Assembly (NCBI RefSeq): GCF_028769735.1 | Contig: NC_088174.1 | Location: 1,385,501 to 1,449,500 of the forward strand | Length of the DNA stretch: 64,000 bases | From: Zonotrichia leucophrys gambelii | Lineage: Eukaryota > Chordata > Aves > Passeriformes > Passerellidae | Direction of reading: 5' to 3' | In this document: positions 45,832 through 57,835 of the stretch, one piece after another | Numbering within the stretch: the first letter of the stretch is position 1 | How the letters are laid out: each line of letters begins with the position of its first letter | Program-made: the position numbers and the translations under genes | The notes under the pieces: generated by a model | What the model saw: the letters and a program-made list of their open reading frames with translations, nothing else | Told to the model about the DNA's origin: nothing | Database searches by the model: none

Positions 45832-48560
45832 TCTTGTGAAGAAAGCAATCTGAGGACCATGCATCCGTGACTCCTGGACCCAGCCTGTGAGCGAGGGCGA
45901 TGGAAGTTCTCGAGGGCCTCCAGCGTACTGCTTCTGTGAGCATTCCCAATGGATGTGCCAACAGGATTTCCCAAGGAAACATGGAGGGAGGGAGCACTGA
46001 TGCCTTGGAGGCCTGTGGTGCTGAGCACTGCGCCTCTGGCGACGCAGTCCCCGGTGAGCAGGAGGAAACACACAGGTATAAGAAGACAACCAAGGGCAGC
46101 CGGATCTGGAATTTTGTCAGACGAAGGAAAGGACTCTCTACAAATAAAGACAGGCCCCAGTCCATGATTCTGCTGGGAGTTGCCTCTGAGGCACCAGAAT
46201 TAAAAAAGCCATCTTTCATGGACAGGGTACGCTCGTCAAAAAAGGGAAGATCCTCCAGGACACCCAAGAACGTGGATTTGAGAGCATCCAGAGCGCAGGA
46301 CGTGTGTGACCCTGAGGAGGACCCTCATGGCAGCGGGCAGAGGGCTGTCTACAGGGTGAGGAAGCTGGGCGATGGCCGGCGGCCCTCCCGCCACTCCTAC
46401 GCGGGGTTCATCGAGGATTTGGACTCTTCTTTTGAGGACATAGAGCTGAACATCAGCATTCCTGAACTCGATGCCACTGAAAGTAAATGTCTCAGGGATA
46501 TCAGTGGCAGATTACATGGTGAGGATAATGATGGTAACTGCCACAGAATAGCGGCCAGGAAGAGCGAGTCTTTGAATTTTGAACACGTTAAGAGTCCTGC
46601 AATTACAGAAGGGGACAATCAAAAGAGGTGTGCTGTGCTCCCACAGGAGAGCAGGAGAGGAAGGAGCTCTGATGTCTGGAGCTATCTGAAAGGAATTTCA
46701 TTAGCTAGCAAAGATAATTCAAAGCTCCCAGATCAAAGGGCTGAAACCAATTTCCAGAACTTGGAAAATACAACTGATCATTCCGCTTCTTACTTTGACT
46801 TTGATACAAGATGTGAGGAAAATCTCAGCCAGCGAAAAAAATCAAACGGTGCTGCCAAAGCCACTCACTTTGGGGGTGTCGTGAGGTTCCTGAGCAGCGT
46901 GGCCGAGGCGGCCCGGCGGCTGCGAGGCTCCTCCAGGGCGTTCTCCCCCGATGAGAGGAGGCCTCAGCGCAGTTTCCGGGGCCGCAGGCAGGACGTGGCC
47001 TCCCCCAGAGAGGGCCTGGTTATCGAGAACGAGAGCGCCAAGGCCTTCTGCACAGTGGGAGCCTGCCTGCAGTCCCCGGATTCGGGCACCTGGGAGAACC
47101 TGAGCTTTGAGAGTCTGGGGGGGAAGGAGCCCCTGCAGCACTGCAAAACCACAGATGGGCTGAAAGGCCTTGGTTCCTCTGGCCTGGACAGTGGCAATGA
47201 CAGGCTTAATGAAACCTCACCTTCTCCCTTTGGGCCAGAGCCATCCATGTCCCATCTGGCAGAGCTTGCACATGGCTCTTTCACTGAGCTGAACAGCAAA
47301 GATCCCTCTGAGGATCTGGTTGAACTTGCACAGATGACTCTGGCTGAACCAATGGAGGGCTTAGGCACTAATCCAGAGAAGACCCAGGTCATGGCCAGGG
47401 ACCTGCCACCTTCTCATGATCTTTCTGTGAATAGTCCAGATACTGTGGACCTGGCCTGTTCTCCAGCTGCCAGTGGGGACTTTTCTGCAGAAACTGAAAT
47501 GCAGACTCACCTTCCACAGGCATCACCAACTAAACTGGATTCTGGAGATGTGGCTTGTGCCCCAGTGGTTGCTAAAGACATGGCTTCATCTCCAACAGTA
47601 GCTCAGGAGTTTTCAGAGACAGAACTGGATAATCAGGACTTGAGAAATCCTGAGCTGCCTTTGCAAAACTTGTCTGGAAGTGAGCTGGAGTTTCAAGACA
47701 CGGGCAGTACCCTGGAGAGGGTCGTGGGCAGGGACCTGGCACCTTCTCCTGATCTTCCTGTCAGTAATCTGGATGCTGCAGGCCTGGGCTGCTCTCCAGC
47801 TGCTGATGGTGCCTTTCCTGCAGTGACTGAGGCTCAGGCCCACCTTGCACAGACATCACTGGCTAAACTTGATACTGAGGACGTGGCTTGTGCCCCAGTG
47901 ATTGCTAAAGACATGGATCCATCTCCAGCTGCGGCTCAGGAAATTTCAAGGACAGAACTGGATAATCAGGACTTGAGAAACCCTGAGCTGCCTTTGCAAG
48001 ACTTGCTGGGAGGTGAGCTGGGGATTCAGGACCTGGGCAGTACTCCAGAGACATCACAGGCTGTGGGCAGGGATGTGCCACCTTCTCCTGATCTTCCTGT
48101 GAATGAGCTGGGTGCTGCAGACTTGGACCATTCCTCAGCTGCCAATAGTGACTTCTCTGCAGCACCTGAGGCTCTGATCCACCTGCCCCAGGCAGCTGTG
48201 ACTGAAGAGAAGCAAGACACTGTCAGCACTCTGGAGAAGAGTCAGGTCACAAGAGACAGGGACCTGCCACCTTCTCACGACATTCCCGAGAATATTCTGG
48301 ATGCTGCGGACATGGGCTGTTCCGCAGTTGCCGACGTGGACTTTTCTGTAGTGACTTTTTTGAAGTGTTCCACAGTGAAAAGGCAGGGTTTGGAACAGCC
48401 TGGTGGCCGCATTAAAAAGCGGGGAACCGCTTCATTTGTGGAACAAAACTCTGTGGAGGTCATGGACAGAGTGGAAGAATTTGACTGCAGCACAGAGTGC
48501 AGGCCCTTCCAGGTGCACGTCTCGAGGATTGTTGCTTCTGGACGCCTCAAAAATGGAAAG
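45832..48560 (+). CDS. ARHGEF4: Exon 2: ASEF-family RhoGEF, long N-terminal region (start codon)
   Basis: This coding exon starts after acceptor TTTTCCCTTAAAG and ends at donor AAAG|GTAGGAG. The ATG at 45900 is preferred: G at -3 and G at +4, an in-frame TGA just upstream at 45888, and protein-like sequence from there. It encodes 887 residues. Residues 58-125 are strongly basic with SRIWNFVRRRKG at 67-78; 166-184 are acidic (SYAGFIEDLDSSFEDIELN); SDVWSYLKGISL is at 257-268; a helical Arg-rich patch lies near 320-365. Residues 501-820 form an imperfect tandem repeat of about 111 residues. The rest looks disordered, without a known catalytic domain. The family call rests on the next exon. ARHGEF4 is preferred over SPATA13 because the conserved RPISVIGG-type segment that precedes SQSTP in SPATA13 is absent. 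ASEF proteins bind APC and activate Rac1/Cdc42. Read-through into the intron would add only five residues before TAA. Confidence 0.65.
45859..45870 (+). promoter_or_regulatory. Upstream mini-ORF ATG-CAT-CCG-TGA in the leader
   Basis: A three-codon open frame lies 41 bases before the main ATG and is out of frame with it. Its context (GACC ATG C) has A at -3, a fairly good start context. Scanning ribosomes could initiate here, terminate at 45870 and reinitiate only 30 bases later, so it may damp translation of the long isoform. Confidence 0.5.
47400..48360 (+). repeat. Coding tandem repeat, unit about 333-339 bp (111-113 residues)
   Basis: Units begin with D-(L/V)-(P/A)-P-S-(H/P)-D at residues 501, 612, 725 and 788. 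The first two are full length (111 and 113 residues, sharing ELDNQDLRNPELPLQ and DVACAPV.AKDM), the third is cut to 63 residues, and the fourth is a start only. All length differences are multiples of three, so the frame is kept. The repeat lies wholly within exon 2. Confidence 0.9.
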
Positions 48561-51500
48561 GTAGGAGCAGCTTTGTAAGGTTTGCAATAAGACTACGCTG
48601 TTGAACATCTCAAAAAGCTGGTTTGCACTGGAAAGTATTTTTGTACATCCCTCATTGGGATTTGCAGCTATGGAGGTTGTTCTGTGAATAGTGGCAGCAG
48701 ACACAGCTCTTAGATCAGTCTGAGTCTGAGCTCTTAAACCTCCAGAGCTGCTTCTTCTGAGACCCTTTTTGTGTTTCAGTGTCTCTTGAAGAGGTTATAG
48801 CAGTTTATGTATTCCTAGACACTAGCTTTAGTTTTTTTCCTCTCTGCATTTAGGTTCATTGGAAGTAGAAGCTCCTAAGAAGAGGGGTTTTAGCAAACTG
48901 AGAGTTTTTAAGTGTGCTGTGGGCAAACAGAATTCAGCAATTGCACTTTGACCTCTGTGATTCCTGAAAGAGTTGTAGGAGTGGTGGGGTGGGTGATGAA
49001 TGAGAGGGGGCAATGCTAGTGGCTCCAGTCATGGCAGGATGTTCCTATCTGGTACAAGCAAGTCTTTCAAAACCCTTAAAATCCTCAGAACATGTAAGTG
49101 GACATTGCATTTTTGATTAGGTTCTGGGTGTTACAAATCTGTCTTGTCCAGATTATTGCTATGAGACTTCAGAAGTCCTGTGGAGCCAGTGTGAAGCTCA
49201 GCTTTAGGGTTCTTTTGGGTACCTGCTGGTTAGCTGAGGCTGGAATGAGGACTTTTTATTTTTTCAAGGTGCCAGGTAGAAAAATAAGGTTGGTTTGTGA
49301 AGAAACTTTCTCTTTTCCTATTGGGTTTGGAGAGACAAGAGATATTCCAGGGGTGGTGACACTGTTGCCTGTTGGAAAAGGGGTTGCAGTAACTTCCGAG
49401 CCAAGAGGGGAAGTGTTTGAAAATTGGCAGCAGATTAGAAATGCTGGGGGAAAAATCTGGACTTCTGACTCGCAGCTAAAACAGGCAGCAGTATTGTTAG
49501 TTATTCCTGGTTTTGTTTTTCTGCTGTTTCTGTGTAATACAAAGAGTTACAGAAGCTCTCTGTGTAATCCCGGGCACTCCAGAGGAGTGAGTGGTGGTTG
49601 GTCACTTCTTGGGGTTTCTGGAAGAAACATTTTTAGGAGGAGCTTAGAAGAACTGTGGTTTGATATCCCTTCACAGGGACCAAGCTGAAAGTATTCTGGG
49701 CAGGAGCAAGATGAGAGAGGCATGAAAGGATGGAGTGGAGCAGAGGGAAATACCTGCTCTCTTCTCCTGGAGCAGCCACATCCCTGCTGGGAGGGCAGGG
49801 CCTGCCTGTCTGGTCCCAGAGCTCCCAGGGCACAATCCCAGCGCTCTCCCAGCTCAGCTGTGTGAACAGGAGATGCCCTAAGTCCCAGCTCAGCTGTTGC
49901 AGCTTACTAACATGACCAAGAAATTTAAATATGGTGCTTGAGATAACTGGGCAGGAAACCTCCCCTGAGTTCCTGTGGAGCGTGGCGATAGCGCACGGCC
50001 TCCGTGCTGCTGAGGCTTCCTGTGGCAGGGAGGGCTGGCTGCCTCCTGGGCAGGGGCTGGGAAAGCACACAGCCCCCCCTGGGTTCTGGACACCTCCTGC
50101 ACCCCAGGAGCTCTGCGGCAGGTCCGGCAGTGCACAGGGATGGAGAGGTGGCACCAAACCCAGAGCACAGGGAGGCTGCAGGAGGGATCTCCTGGGCAGG
50201 AGCAGCCCTGGAGAGTCTGCCAGCAGCTCCAGTAACAACTGACCTGAGATACCCCAGGGATTTGCTGGCCTATCTCCCATCAGGGAGCGGCACTCGGAAA
50301 CACTTTACCAAAAATAAACATGGGAGAGCAGTAACTTCAGCCCGAGCGTGACAGCAGCAGCACACTGCAGCCTCTTATTGTTTTAGGGCTCAGTCCATCC
50401 CTTTGCTGGCACCTGTTTCTCAGGACAGCCACTGGCCCTGCTGCCTGCACTCCAGGCTGCTCTGATTAACTGTAGGATTTGTATTTCAAGGGAAATGCTC
50501 AACCACAGGCAGGAGAAGGTTCTGCCAGGACGGGGTGGCTTGGCCAGCCCAGTTGCTCTGAACAAGTTCCCAGCAGTTTTACAGTGTGTGAGCAGAGTGG
50601 GGCAGACAGCATTTCCCAAACAACTTAAACATTACCCCAAGAAAAGCATAAAAGTGCCTGTTCCCATGGAGGCTCCTGTGGGGAGATGGTGTGAGAAACT
50701 GAGGCTGGTGTAGCACAAGGGATGCTGGATGGGATTTAGGGGATGATCTGTACATTGCTTCTGTCAATAAGTAAATCTGTTTAGTTGTATCTGCAATTAA
50801 TGCACCTGATTTTTGCTTTCCTGCTCTTGCCTTTTAAAATTCTAATGTCTTTAGGCAGGAGCTGAGTGATGATATGGGCAAGTAGTTTGGTAGGGCTTGA
50901 TCCTGGTGCTTTAAAGGAAATAGCATTGCAGCAGCATTTAGTAAAAGCAGATGCAGAAAAGTAGAAAAGCACATCCCTGATAGTTGCTTTCAGACCCCAT
51001 CCCAAATTCTCATGTGTTCTGGGAACTTGTGAAACAGTGGAGATAAAATGTTTTGAAGAACTGGAGGACCAGTAAAGGTCAAATCAAATGGTCAGTGGGA
51101 AATGCATTACTCCATTCACACTGCTGCAGCTCTGGAGTCACAGTGCCATCCTTGTTCTGAGGCATGAGACATGGAGTAAAGCATGACATGGAGGTTTCAG
51201 TAGGTTTTGGACAGAGTTTCATTTTCCATGACTCCGCTGAAGTGAATTATCCTCCTCCAACACCACCACAGCATCCCAACAGGGAAAGTGCTGCTGCAGG
51301 AAGTCAGGCATAGCCCCAGGAGTTGTCTTTGAGCATTTCCAGTAGCTTGAGGTGGTATTCAGATGGAAAGCAGCTTTGATACCATCCATGTATTTTGCAA
51401 TTCCAGCCTTCCATCAGGGTTCCAGGCTGGCTGGTGTGTCCATGGACGGGGTTTGTGGGTGATTTGATACCTCCTTTGGGGTGCCATGAGGAGAGGTTGC

Positions 51501-54500
51501 AAAGTAGGCATCTGAATTCATATTTCGGGTATTAGTTTGGGGTTTTTGGGACCCAGAAATCAACGTCAGGTTTATTTCTGGCAGAGATCCCTGCTTGTCC
51601 CAGAGCCGTGACCAGGAGCATCTCTGGGCTGGTGTCACCCTCGCAGTGACAGCAGAGGCTTTCACTGCAGTCTTTCTGTGCCCTCTGCTGGCTTGCTTGG
51701 GAAATAAGAGGTTATTCTGATGGATCAAAAGCCAAATCTCTTCCTTGGGGTTCAGAATTTTATCTCCAAAGGGTTTGCAGGCTGCAGCTTGTTTCTGGCT
51801 GTTCTGCACCAGCCCCCAGTTGTGTTTGTGAGGCTGTTCTCTGAGGGAATTAGGATTGCCAGAAGTGCGCAGATGAGATTTCTGCAGGCTTGTCAGCCTT
51901 GCAAAAGCTGTGTGTCCCATAGGATGAGGATGTTGGGTTTGATTTCAGGGCTCTGTAAAGGGCTGTGTGTTCAAACTCCTGCGTCACTGCAGATGTTCCC
52001 CAGAGCAGGTGTTGAGGTTGTTCCTCCGAGTCCTGGCCTCAGATCCAAACTGTCCCAGTGCCACAGAGGCTGTCCCTGGTGCAGGGTGTGCTGCTCCAAG
52101 TGGCCCCATGGATGTGGGTGCTGTCAGGGCCTTAGGAGGTTTTTGGGGTTCCCTAGGTGCTGTGTGTGGGAAAGCAGGAGCCTCTCGCTGCGGTGGGTCC
52201 GACTGGAAGTGCAGCATTGCTGATTTGCCTGAGTGTGCACATGCCAGGGGATGGGCTTGCAGATCTGCTGCCTGATAGCTGGGGCAGAGCTCAGATCCTC
52301 CCACAGCTTTGGGGTTTGGCTTTAGTGCAGCTCCAAGTGCCTTTTCACAAGAGGAAGATCCAGCAAAGTTCCTTTTTATCTGTGTTTGTGGAGAAATTGC
52401 AGGTGATGCCCATAGTGACTTTTAGCTTGAGATTGGTTTATTGTGGGAGCAGCTGCAGAGATGGGATTGCTGAGTGGATTTATCCCTTTCCTCCCACTGC
52501 TGAATGGCACTGACCAGGAAATAGTGTCTGGGAGAGTTGATCTTCAGAGCTTTCTTCATCTCCTGGTTATTCAGCTTCTGGGTTGTGTCTCAGCCTGCTG
52601 TAACAAAAGACTTTATAGTTCTTCCAAATTAAGAATTAGTACTTCACTTTCTAAATCCTGCTGTTGCCAAAAGAGTGCTGTATCCCTGTCTGCAGTGAAG
52701 TGCAATTTACTTGCAGAATGAAGATTTTGGGTATTTATGGCTTTTAATATGGTTGTGTCTGACAATCATTTTATTTTTAGAAGAGACAAAACCTCTAAAG
52801 CCTATCTTCAAGCTGTGCAGATTCTTGTATTCATAATAAGCAGGAGGTGCTAGCAAAATCTTGAATTAAAGCCTATATTTAGTGCTATCTATAGTGGGGT
52901 AGGATTTTTTGGGAAACATATTTTTAACATTGTCAGGGAAAGGCAGGTTGAGTTTGCAAAGCTGATAGGCTTTGCATGTATACAGAACCAGCCGTGGAAC
53001 ACATGGATAATTCAAATTTCCACATGTTTTCTTTTAAACACATGCTGTGTCTTTCCTTTATCCCATTCCCAGCTTCAAAAGTGAAATCAGAGTAGGGATG
53101 GGAAGGGGCACCTCTGGGCCTTGCTGGCCTTATGCTAAAGGGACTCTGTGTTTTAAATTCCCTGGATGGAAGGTTTTCTTTGGCTTTTACCCCCTCCCAG
53201 CTGCTTTCCAGCCAAGAGAGCTGTACTGGCTCACTGGAGATGATGCTGGTGCTGGGAGATGGAGCCTTAACTCATCCACAGCTTTCTTCTGGGGTAATTA
53301 CAGCCTGTCTGCTTTGTTCTTCATCTGTAAATGAAAATAACAGCACATCAGGGAAAATGAGCTGCTGGAGGCTTGAGGATGGATCCACCAAACCATCCCA
53401 GGCCCCCAGTTATTAGCAGGCTCCTGCAAGTGTGACAGATGTGTTTGTGATTGAGCCTAGAAACCTCTTAGAGAGGAACACCTCCTGTTTGCTCCCCTTG
53501 ACCTTTGTCAAATGATTTTTCTTCTGATTTCCTGACTCTAAGATTATACAGGCAAGACTTCCACGGTGTCACATGTCACAGAGAATAAAATGAAAAGTAG
53601 GAGTTTGAATTGTGATGTTTTTAAAAAGAACATTCCATTCTGCAAAATGTCATGGTACAGTTGTCATTTTCAGGAACTTTTCCTCCTGGAATAGAATAAT
53701 AAAAGTTGGAGTGAGGAGAACACCAACATTTTTGCCCACTTAGCTGTAAATGCCAACTCTTTGCATTAGTGTTACCAAGCATGAAGATACAACTGACATA
53801 TTTGACCATTTTATGGGTGCTTCAGTCAATTGCAACTATTTTATTTAAGTAAATATTTTGTAGGCTGTAGATGCAAGGACATGTGTGGTTAGCTGTTACC
53901 ATCAGTGAGCTGCCAGCCCGTTTGGCTGCTCTTTGCTGTTCCTTGGAAGCAGCCAGCCCTTGCTGGTATGGGTTCCTCAGCACCAGCTGATTCCTCCCTG
54001 TGTCTGCTCCTGCTGGGGTTTGGGAATGGGAGAGCAGCCTCATCCCAAAATGCAGAGCAGCCAGGGGGTCTCCATCAGGGTCACTCCCAGAAGTTCTGGG
54101 ACACTCAGTGCTGCTGGAAGTGTTGGGCTCAAAGCTGTACAAGGTCTGAGCCCCCTGCACTGGTGTTGGGGCTTCTTTAGCTGCTCAGAGTGACCCCAAG
54201 AAAAGTTCCAAAGTCTTTTCCCAGCCCAGCGGTTGAAGAATGAGTCAGGGCTCTTCATTTCTGGTCTCAAGGCTGTTTATTGTATCTTACCTATAATACA
54301 TTTTCTCCTGCCCTGCCGAGGTCCATCCAGCAGGACAGTTCCAGGCACTCTGCCTGCCCCCAGGGCAGTGTTATGGCTTTATACTAAAAACCACGTGTAC
54401 AATGTTTACAATTACTTTCCAATACCCATCACCTATGTTAGACAGTGAGCTTCTACTCTAAACCAATCCAAAAGTGCCACCATCACAGCAGAAGATGGAG

Positions 54501-54961
54501 GGCAAGAAGAAAAAGGAGAAAGGCTGGACACGCCCAGATCCCTCCATCTTGCCCTCTGAACCCCCATACCAAAAACCCCAAAATCTCCTTTTCCACCCCG
54601 TGATAACTTCACTATTATTCTACCTAAACTGTTGTGGCTTTGCTGATCTTCATCTAAGGTTGGTAATTTGCTCCACGGGTCATAATCAAACCCACAGGTG
54701 TTTTGGGCTCTGTACCAGGGCCTCTGAGCCCCCTGGCAGGGTCCGGGTCATCCTGGACAGCAGAGGGATGTCCTGGGTTCCCACACACTGGGGGCTGCAC
54801 ACCAGGGCCAGCAGGTCCTGACCTTGCAGTCAGAAATGCCCCGGGTGCAGACTGCAGCTAGCAGTGCCGTGGTAATTCTGTGTATTATTGTATGTCCTGT
54901 GCTTGCTTTGCCCGAAATGTGGGTGCTGTTGGTAAAACCTCCTGTGCCCCTTCTCTCACAG
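48561..54961 (+). other. Intron 2 of the ASEF-family gene
   Basis: It is bounded by donor GTAGGAG and the acceptor CTTCTCTCACAG. It contains one LTR (about 54182-54785) and otherwise unique sequence without a convincing exon. I looked for the SPATA13-type RPISVIGG segment in the translated frames here and did not find it. Confidence 0.7.
54182..54785 (-). mobile_element. Solo LTR of an endogenous retrovirus, minus orientation
   Basis: Reverse-complemented, it begins TGTGGGAACCCAGGACATCC and carries CAATAAACAGCC as polyadenylation signal near its end. The plus-strand block GGCTGTTTATTGTATCTTAC and the CATTTTCTCCTGCCCTGCC that follows belong to a passerine LTR that I recognise. The left boundary is uncertain by 10-20 bases (TG at 54182 or 54191) and no target duplication was confirmed. 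It lies about 180 bp upstream of exon 3, in antisense to the gene. Confidence 0.6.
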
Positions 54962-55109
54962 CCGACATCTCCCCCTGCTCAGCCGTCCCCGCAGGCAGAG
55001 CCCTTCAAGGCGCTGGTGGAGCGCTGCCGCTCGGAGCCGCTGTCACAGAGCACCCCCATGGGGCTGGACCAGCTGGGAGGGCGCATGCAGCACCTGCTCC
55101 GCAGGCGTG
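54962..55109 (+). CDS. ARHGEF4: Exon 3: ASEF-family segment with SQSTPMGLD motif
   Basis: The exon is 148 bases, entered in phase 0 after CTTCTCTCACAG and left in phase 1 at CGTG|GTGAGT. It encodes 49 residues plus one base. The core SEPLSQSTPMGLDQLGGRMQ aligns without gaps to the region N-terminal to the SH3 domain in human ARHGEF4 (SHPLSQSAPTGLNHMG) and SPATA13 (SQSTPIGLDRVGRR), both from memory. This is the main evidence for the family. PLSQS favours ARHGEF4; STPxGLD with following Arg residues favours SPATA13, so the paralogue remains open. The segment belongs to the region that keeps ASEF inhibited until APC binds. Confidence 0.75.
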
Positions 55110-55125
55110 GTGAGTGCATCTCTCC

Positions 55126-55154
55126 TCTCCCTCTCCCTCTCCCTCTCCCTCTCC
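55126..55154 (+). repeat. (CTCTCC)n microsatellite just after the exon 3 donor
   Basis: About five units of CTCTCC/CCTCTC start 16 bases inside intron 3. In RNA this would be a strong polypyrimidine tract directly beside the 5' splice site. Confidence 0.85.
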
Positions 55155-55189
55155 TGCTGTGATGTTTTTAAAAAGAACATTCCCCTTCT

Positions 55190-55430
55190 AAAAAGAGTGC
55201 CCCTTCTCTGCCACCTTTGCTTTTGGTGGCACCCATGCTGCAGAGCAGTGGTGAGTCCCTCTTCTCTGCCAGTTTTGCTTTTTTGGGTGTCACCCATACT
55301 CCACAGATGTGGTGAGTGCCTCTCCTCTCCCAGCTTTGCTTTTTGTTGTCACCCATGCACCAGAGACATGGTGTATGCCTCTTCTCTGCCACCTTTGCTT
55401 TTTTGGGTGTCACCCATGCAGCCCTTGGCT
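55190..55430 (+). repeat. 60-bp tandem repeat that includes a splice-donor copy
   Basis: Four units of 60-61 bp share CTCTGCCACCTTTGCTTTT, GGGTGTCACCCATGC and GTGGTGAGTGCCTCT. The block around GGTGAGT aligns to the real exon 3/intron 3 junction (CTCCGCAGGCGTGGTGAGTG), so the array was seeded by, or includes, the exon end. Donor-like GTGAGT occurs at 55251 and 55312, and GTGTAT at 55371. Confidence 0.85.
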
Positions 55431-56737
55431 GGCAGGGGTGGAAAAGTCAGGAATGTGGTTTGCATCCGTGCTGGTTACAATCCCTGACACCAGGTGAGGG
55501 AGCTCTGAGAGCCACATGCTGAGGAGTTTCTTGCTGGCTAATAGGATCTGCTTGTGTTCAGTGTGTTTATGAAATAAGGCTGTTTTCTCTCTCTGATGTC
55601 TCTGAACACAGTCCCTATAATCTGGTTATGAGAGGATGAACAGGAGTAGGCACGTGAGGTGTAAAAGCTGTTCAGCAGCTGCTATGTGAGATTATATTTG
55701 GTGGTTTTCTCTTGAATTTCTGTCCTCTAAGAATCCTCTGTGTGAGTACTCAGTGAGTACTCACTGTTTGGAGGTGGTGAGTGATGATGGATACTGAGAT
55801 CAGAACTCAAATCTGATGTTTGTTTGGAAACACAAGAAGTGAAGGGTTTTTTCCTCCTGTGCTTGGGTACTTTTCATGATGAAGGAGAGAGTCTCCTGAG
55901 CCAAAGGCTGGGATGACCTCTCTGCATTTGTCCTGCTCAGTGACACCAGAGAGAGCACCCTGGAATGTATTTGCTGGCAGTGTCTCATGCTGGCAGGTAA
56001 ATTGGCTGATGGCTGAATAGATGACATCATCTTCTGAACCTCCTAATTAAAAAGATTGATAATGAGAGAAAGGAAATGATTTCCTGAAGGGCCACTGCTG
56101 GCATGAAGGATCCTGTGATTTAGTGATGGGTGAGCAGGGAAGCGCTGCCAGGCTGTGCTGGCATCGCTCAGGAGCACTCCGGGGATGCAGGCAGCTGATG
56201 GATGGTGGCAGCACGTCAGGGTTCAGAAGAGCTGGGGAGGACAAGGCCAATTAGCTGCCTGTGCTGTTAATTGATGGCTCTGCTGCTGGGGTGCAGTGGT
56301 TCCAGCCCAGGGGGGTCACACAGCCCCTCAGAGTGAACATTTCCTGTTTGCACGCTGCTCCATCCATCGCCCCCTCCTGCTGGAGCCGGCACCGTGCTGC
56401 AGCCTGGCTCTCCAAGAGTCTCCAAAGTGAAACGTGGGCTGCTAAAAATAGCAGCAGGCTGCCTGCATCAGCATTGAGGAAATAGGTCTCAGTGCAATCT
56501 CTCTCCCAACAATGCTGGAGGAAAACCAGGATGGCTGCCCAGGCAGCCTGCAGCAGCGTCCCAGCCCTGCTGAGCTCCAACCTGTTTGGTTTGGGGGTCT
56601 CCTCTCTCCCAAAGCCTGGAACCATTTATTCTGGTCTCAAACCCCTCAGGACTGACACAGTCTGAAACCTCTGCCAGGTGAGAGGTACGTCAGGAGATAG
56701 AAATTGAGCATTGTGCATCTTTCAGGGAAGAATTCCA

Positions 56738-56828
56738 GAACTGCTTCTTCTCTGGTGATAGCTGGGAAGGATGTGGAGCAGGAAAGGGAAATGAGCTGCT
56801 CATGACCCCAGAGATCTATGGCTGTTTT
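56738..56828. repeat. 90-bp block repeated at 59794-59885 (copy 1)
   Basis: CTGCTTCTTCTCTGGTGATA, GGATGTGGAGCAGGAAAGGG and CAGAGATCTATGGCTGTTT have close counterparts in the same order in the second copy. Identity is roughly four bases in five by eye. It is either an old short duplication or two members of an unidentified repeat family. Confidence 0.75.
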
Positions 56829-57835
56829 CTGTAGATCCTTGCTCCATGGCTGGAATGAGGAGCTCCAGGTGCTGGCAACACCTGTGGGGATGCATGTACT
56901 ATATATGAGCACTGCCTGGATCACATTTACCTGTGCTAGCAGCTGCTCTGGGGACACCAGTCATGCTCAGCTCTGTTTCCTTCCCTCTAGGCCAGGGGAT
57001 GTGAAGACCCTGATGGAAGAAGGGATTAAAATTCAAGCTTGCCAAATGTGGGAGAGAAAACGCTGGTCTCATACATAATGGCAGCTTCACCCCAAAAAGA
57101 AAGAGATAGGATGTGGAGCTGAACATTTTGGTTGATTGGAAAAGTAGAGCTCATTTGCCTCTTTTTCACAAGCTGCTGTGTGCCTGGGTAGTGCCATCTG
57201 CAAGGCCAGGCTGGGGTCTGGTGTGACAATCTGAAAAATATAAAAGCTAGAGCAGAACTGCATCTCTGAGGGCTTGCTCTGAAATGCTGGGGGTGAGAAC
57301 CAGCCCAGTTTCCTTAAAAAACCAGCTTTTATGGCTTTACCCATTTCTGGTTTGTGTGTAAATTGGAGGAGCTGTTTATTTTCCAAGGCCTGGAAAGGTC
57401 CAAGGTGCACTCAGCTATGGAGCACGGTGAGAGTGCAGCTGGGATTGCTGCAGGTGCTGCTGCTGGGGACCCAGGGAGCTGCTGGGCACACTGGGACAGG
57501 CTGCTGAGGGTCTCCTGCTCCTGCAGCTCCTGGCAGAGCATCCTGGCTCCAACCCAGCTGGGCTGACCCCACGTTGGGATGTGGCTCCCGGCTCTGCCTT
57601 TTTGTAGTATCCAAGCTGCACTATTTCCCTTGCATCCCAAGAGCACTGAATAAAGCACCTAAATATACTCTGTGCTCTCTTTTTCTAAAGAAGAGGTTGA
57701 ATGAGTCTCTTGCAAACAATTTTGTTTCTTTCATTTAAAAGAACAGCCTCCGCCCCCAGCCTGAGCTAAAGCACAGCATTTATCTTTTGTCATTCCTTTT
57801 TTATTTTTTTGTTCCTGTGGATTTTCTCCTGGCAG

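Larger units (their letters stand above)
55110..57835 (+). other. Intron 3 of the ASEF-family gene
   Basis: It runs from donor GTGAGT at 55110 to the acceptor TTTTCTCCTGGCAG. The first 320 bases are a (CTCTCC)n run and a 60-bp tandem repeat that copies the donor region. The stretch 55450-57830 is otherwise unique, apart from the 90-bp block at 56738 that recurs at 59794. No exon is seen inside it. Confidence 0.75.

Noticed and set aside
49098..49688. 196-codon frame in intron 2
   Set aside because: Composition is unlike exons of this gene, no acceptor or donor at suitable positions, and no recognised domain.
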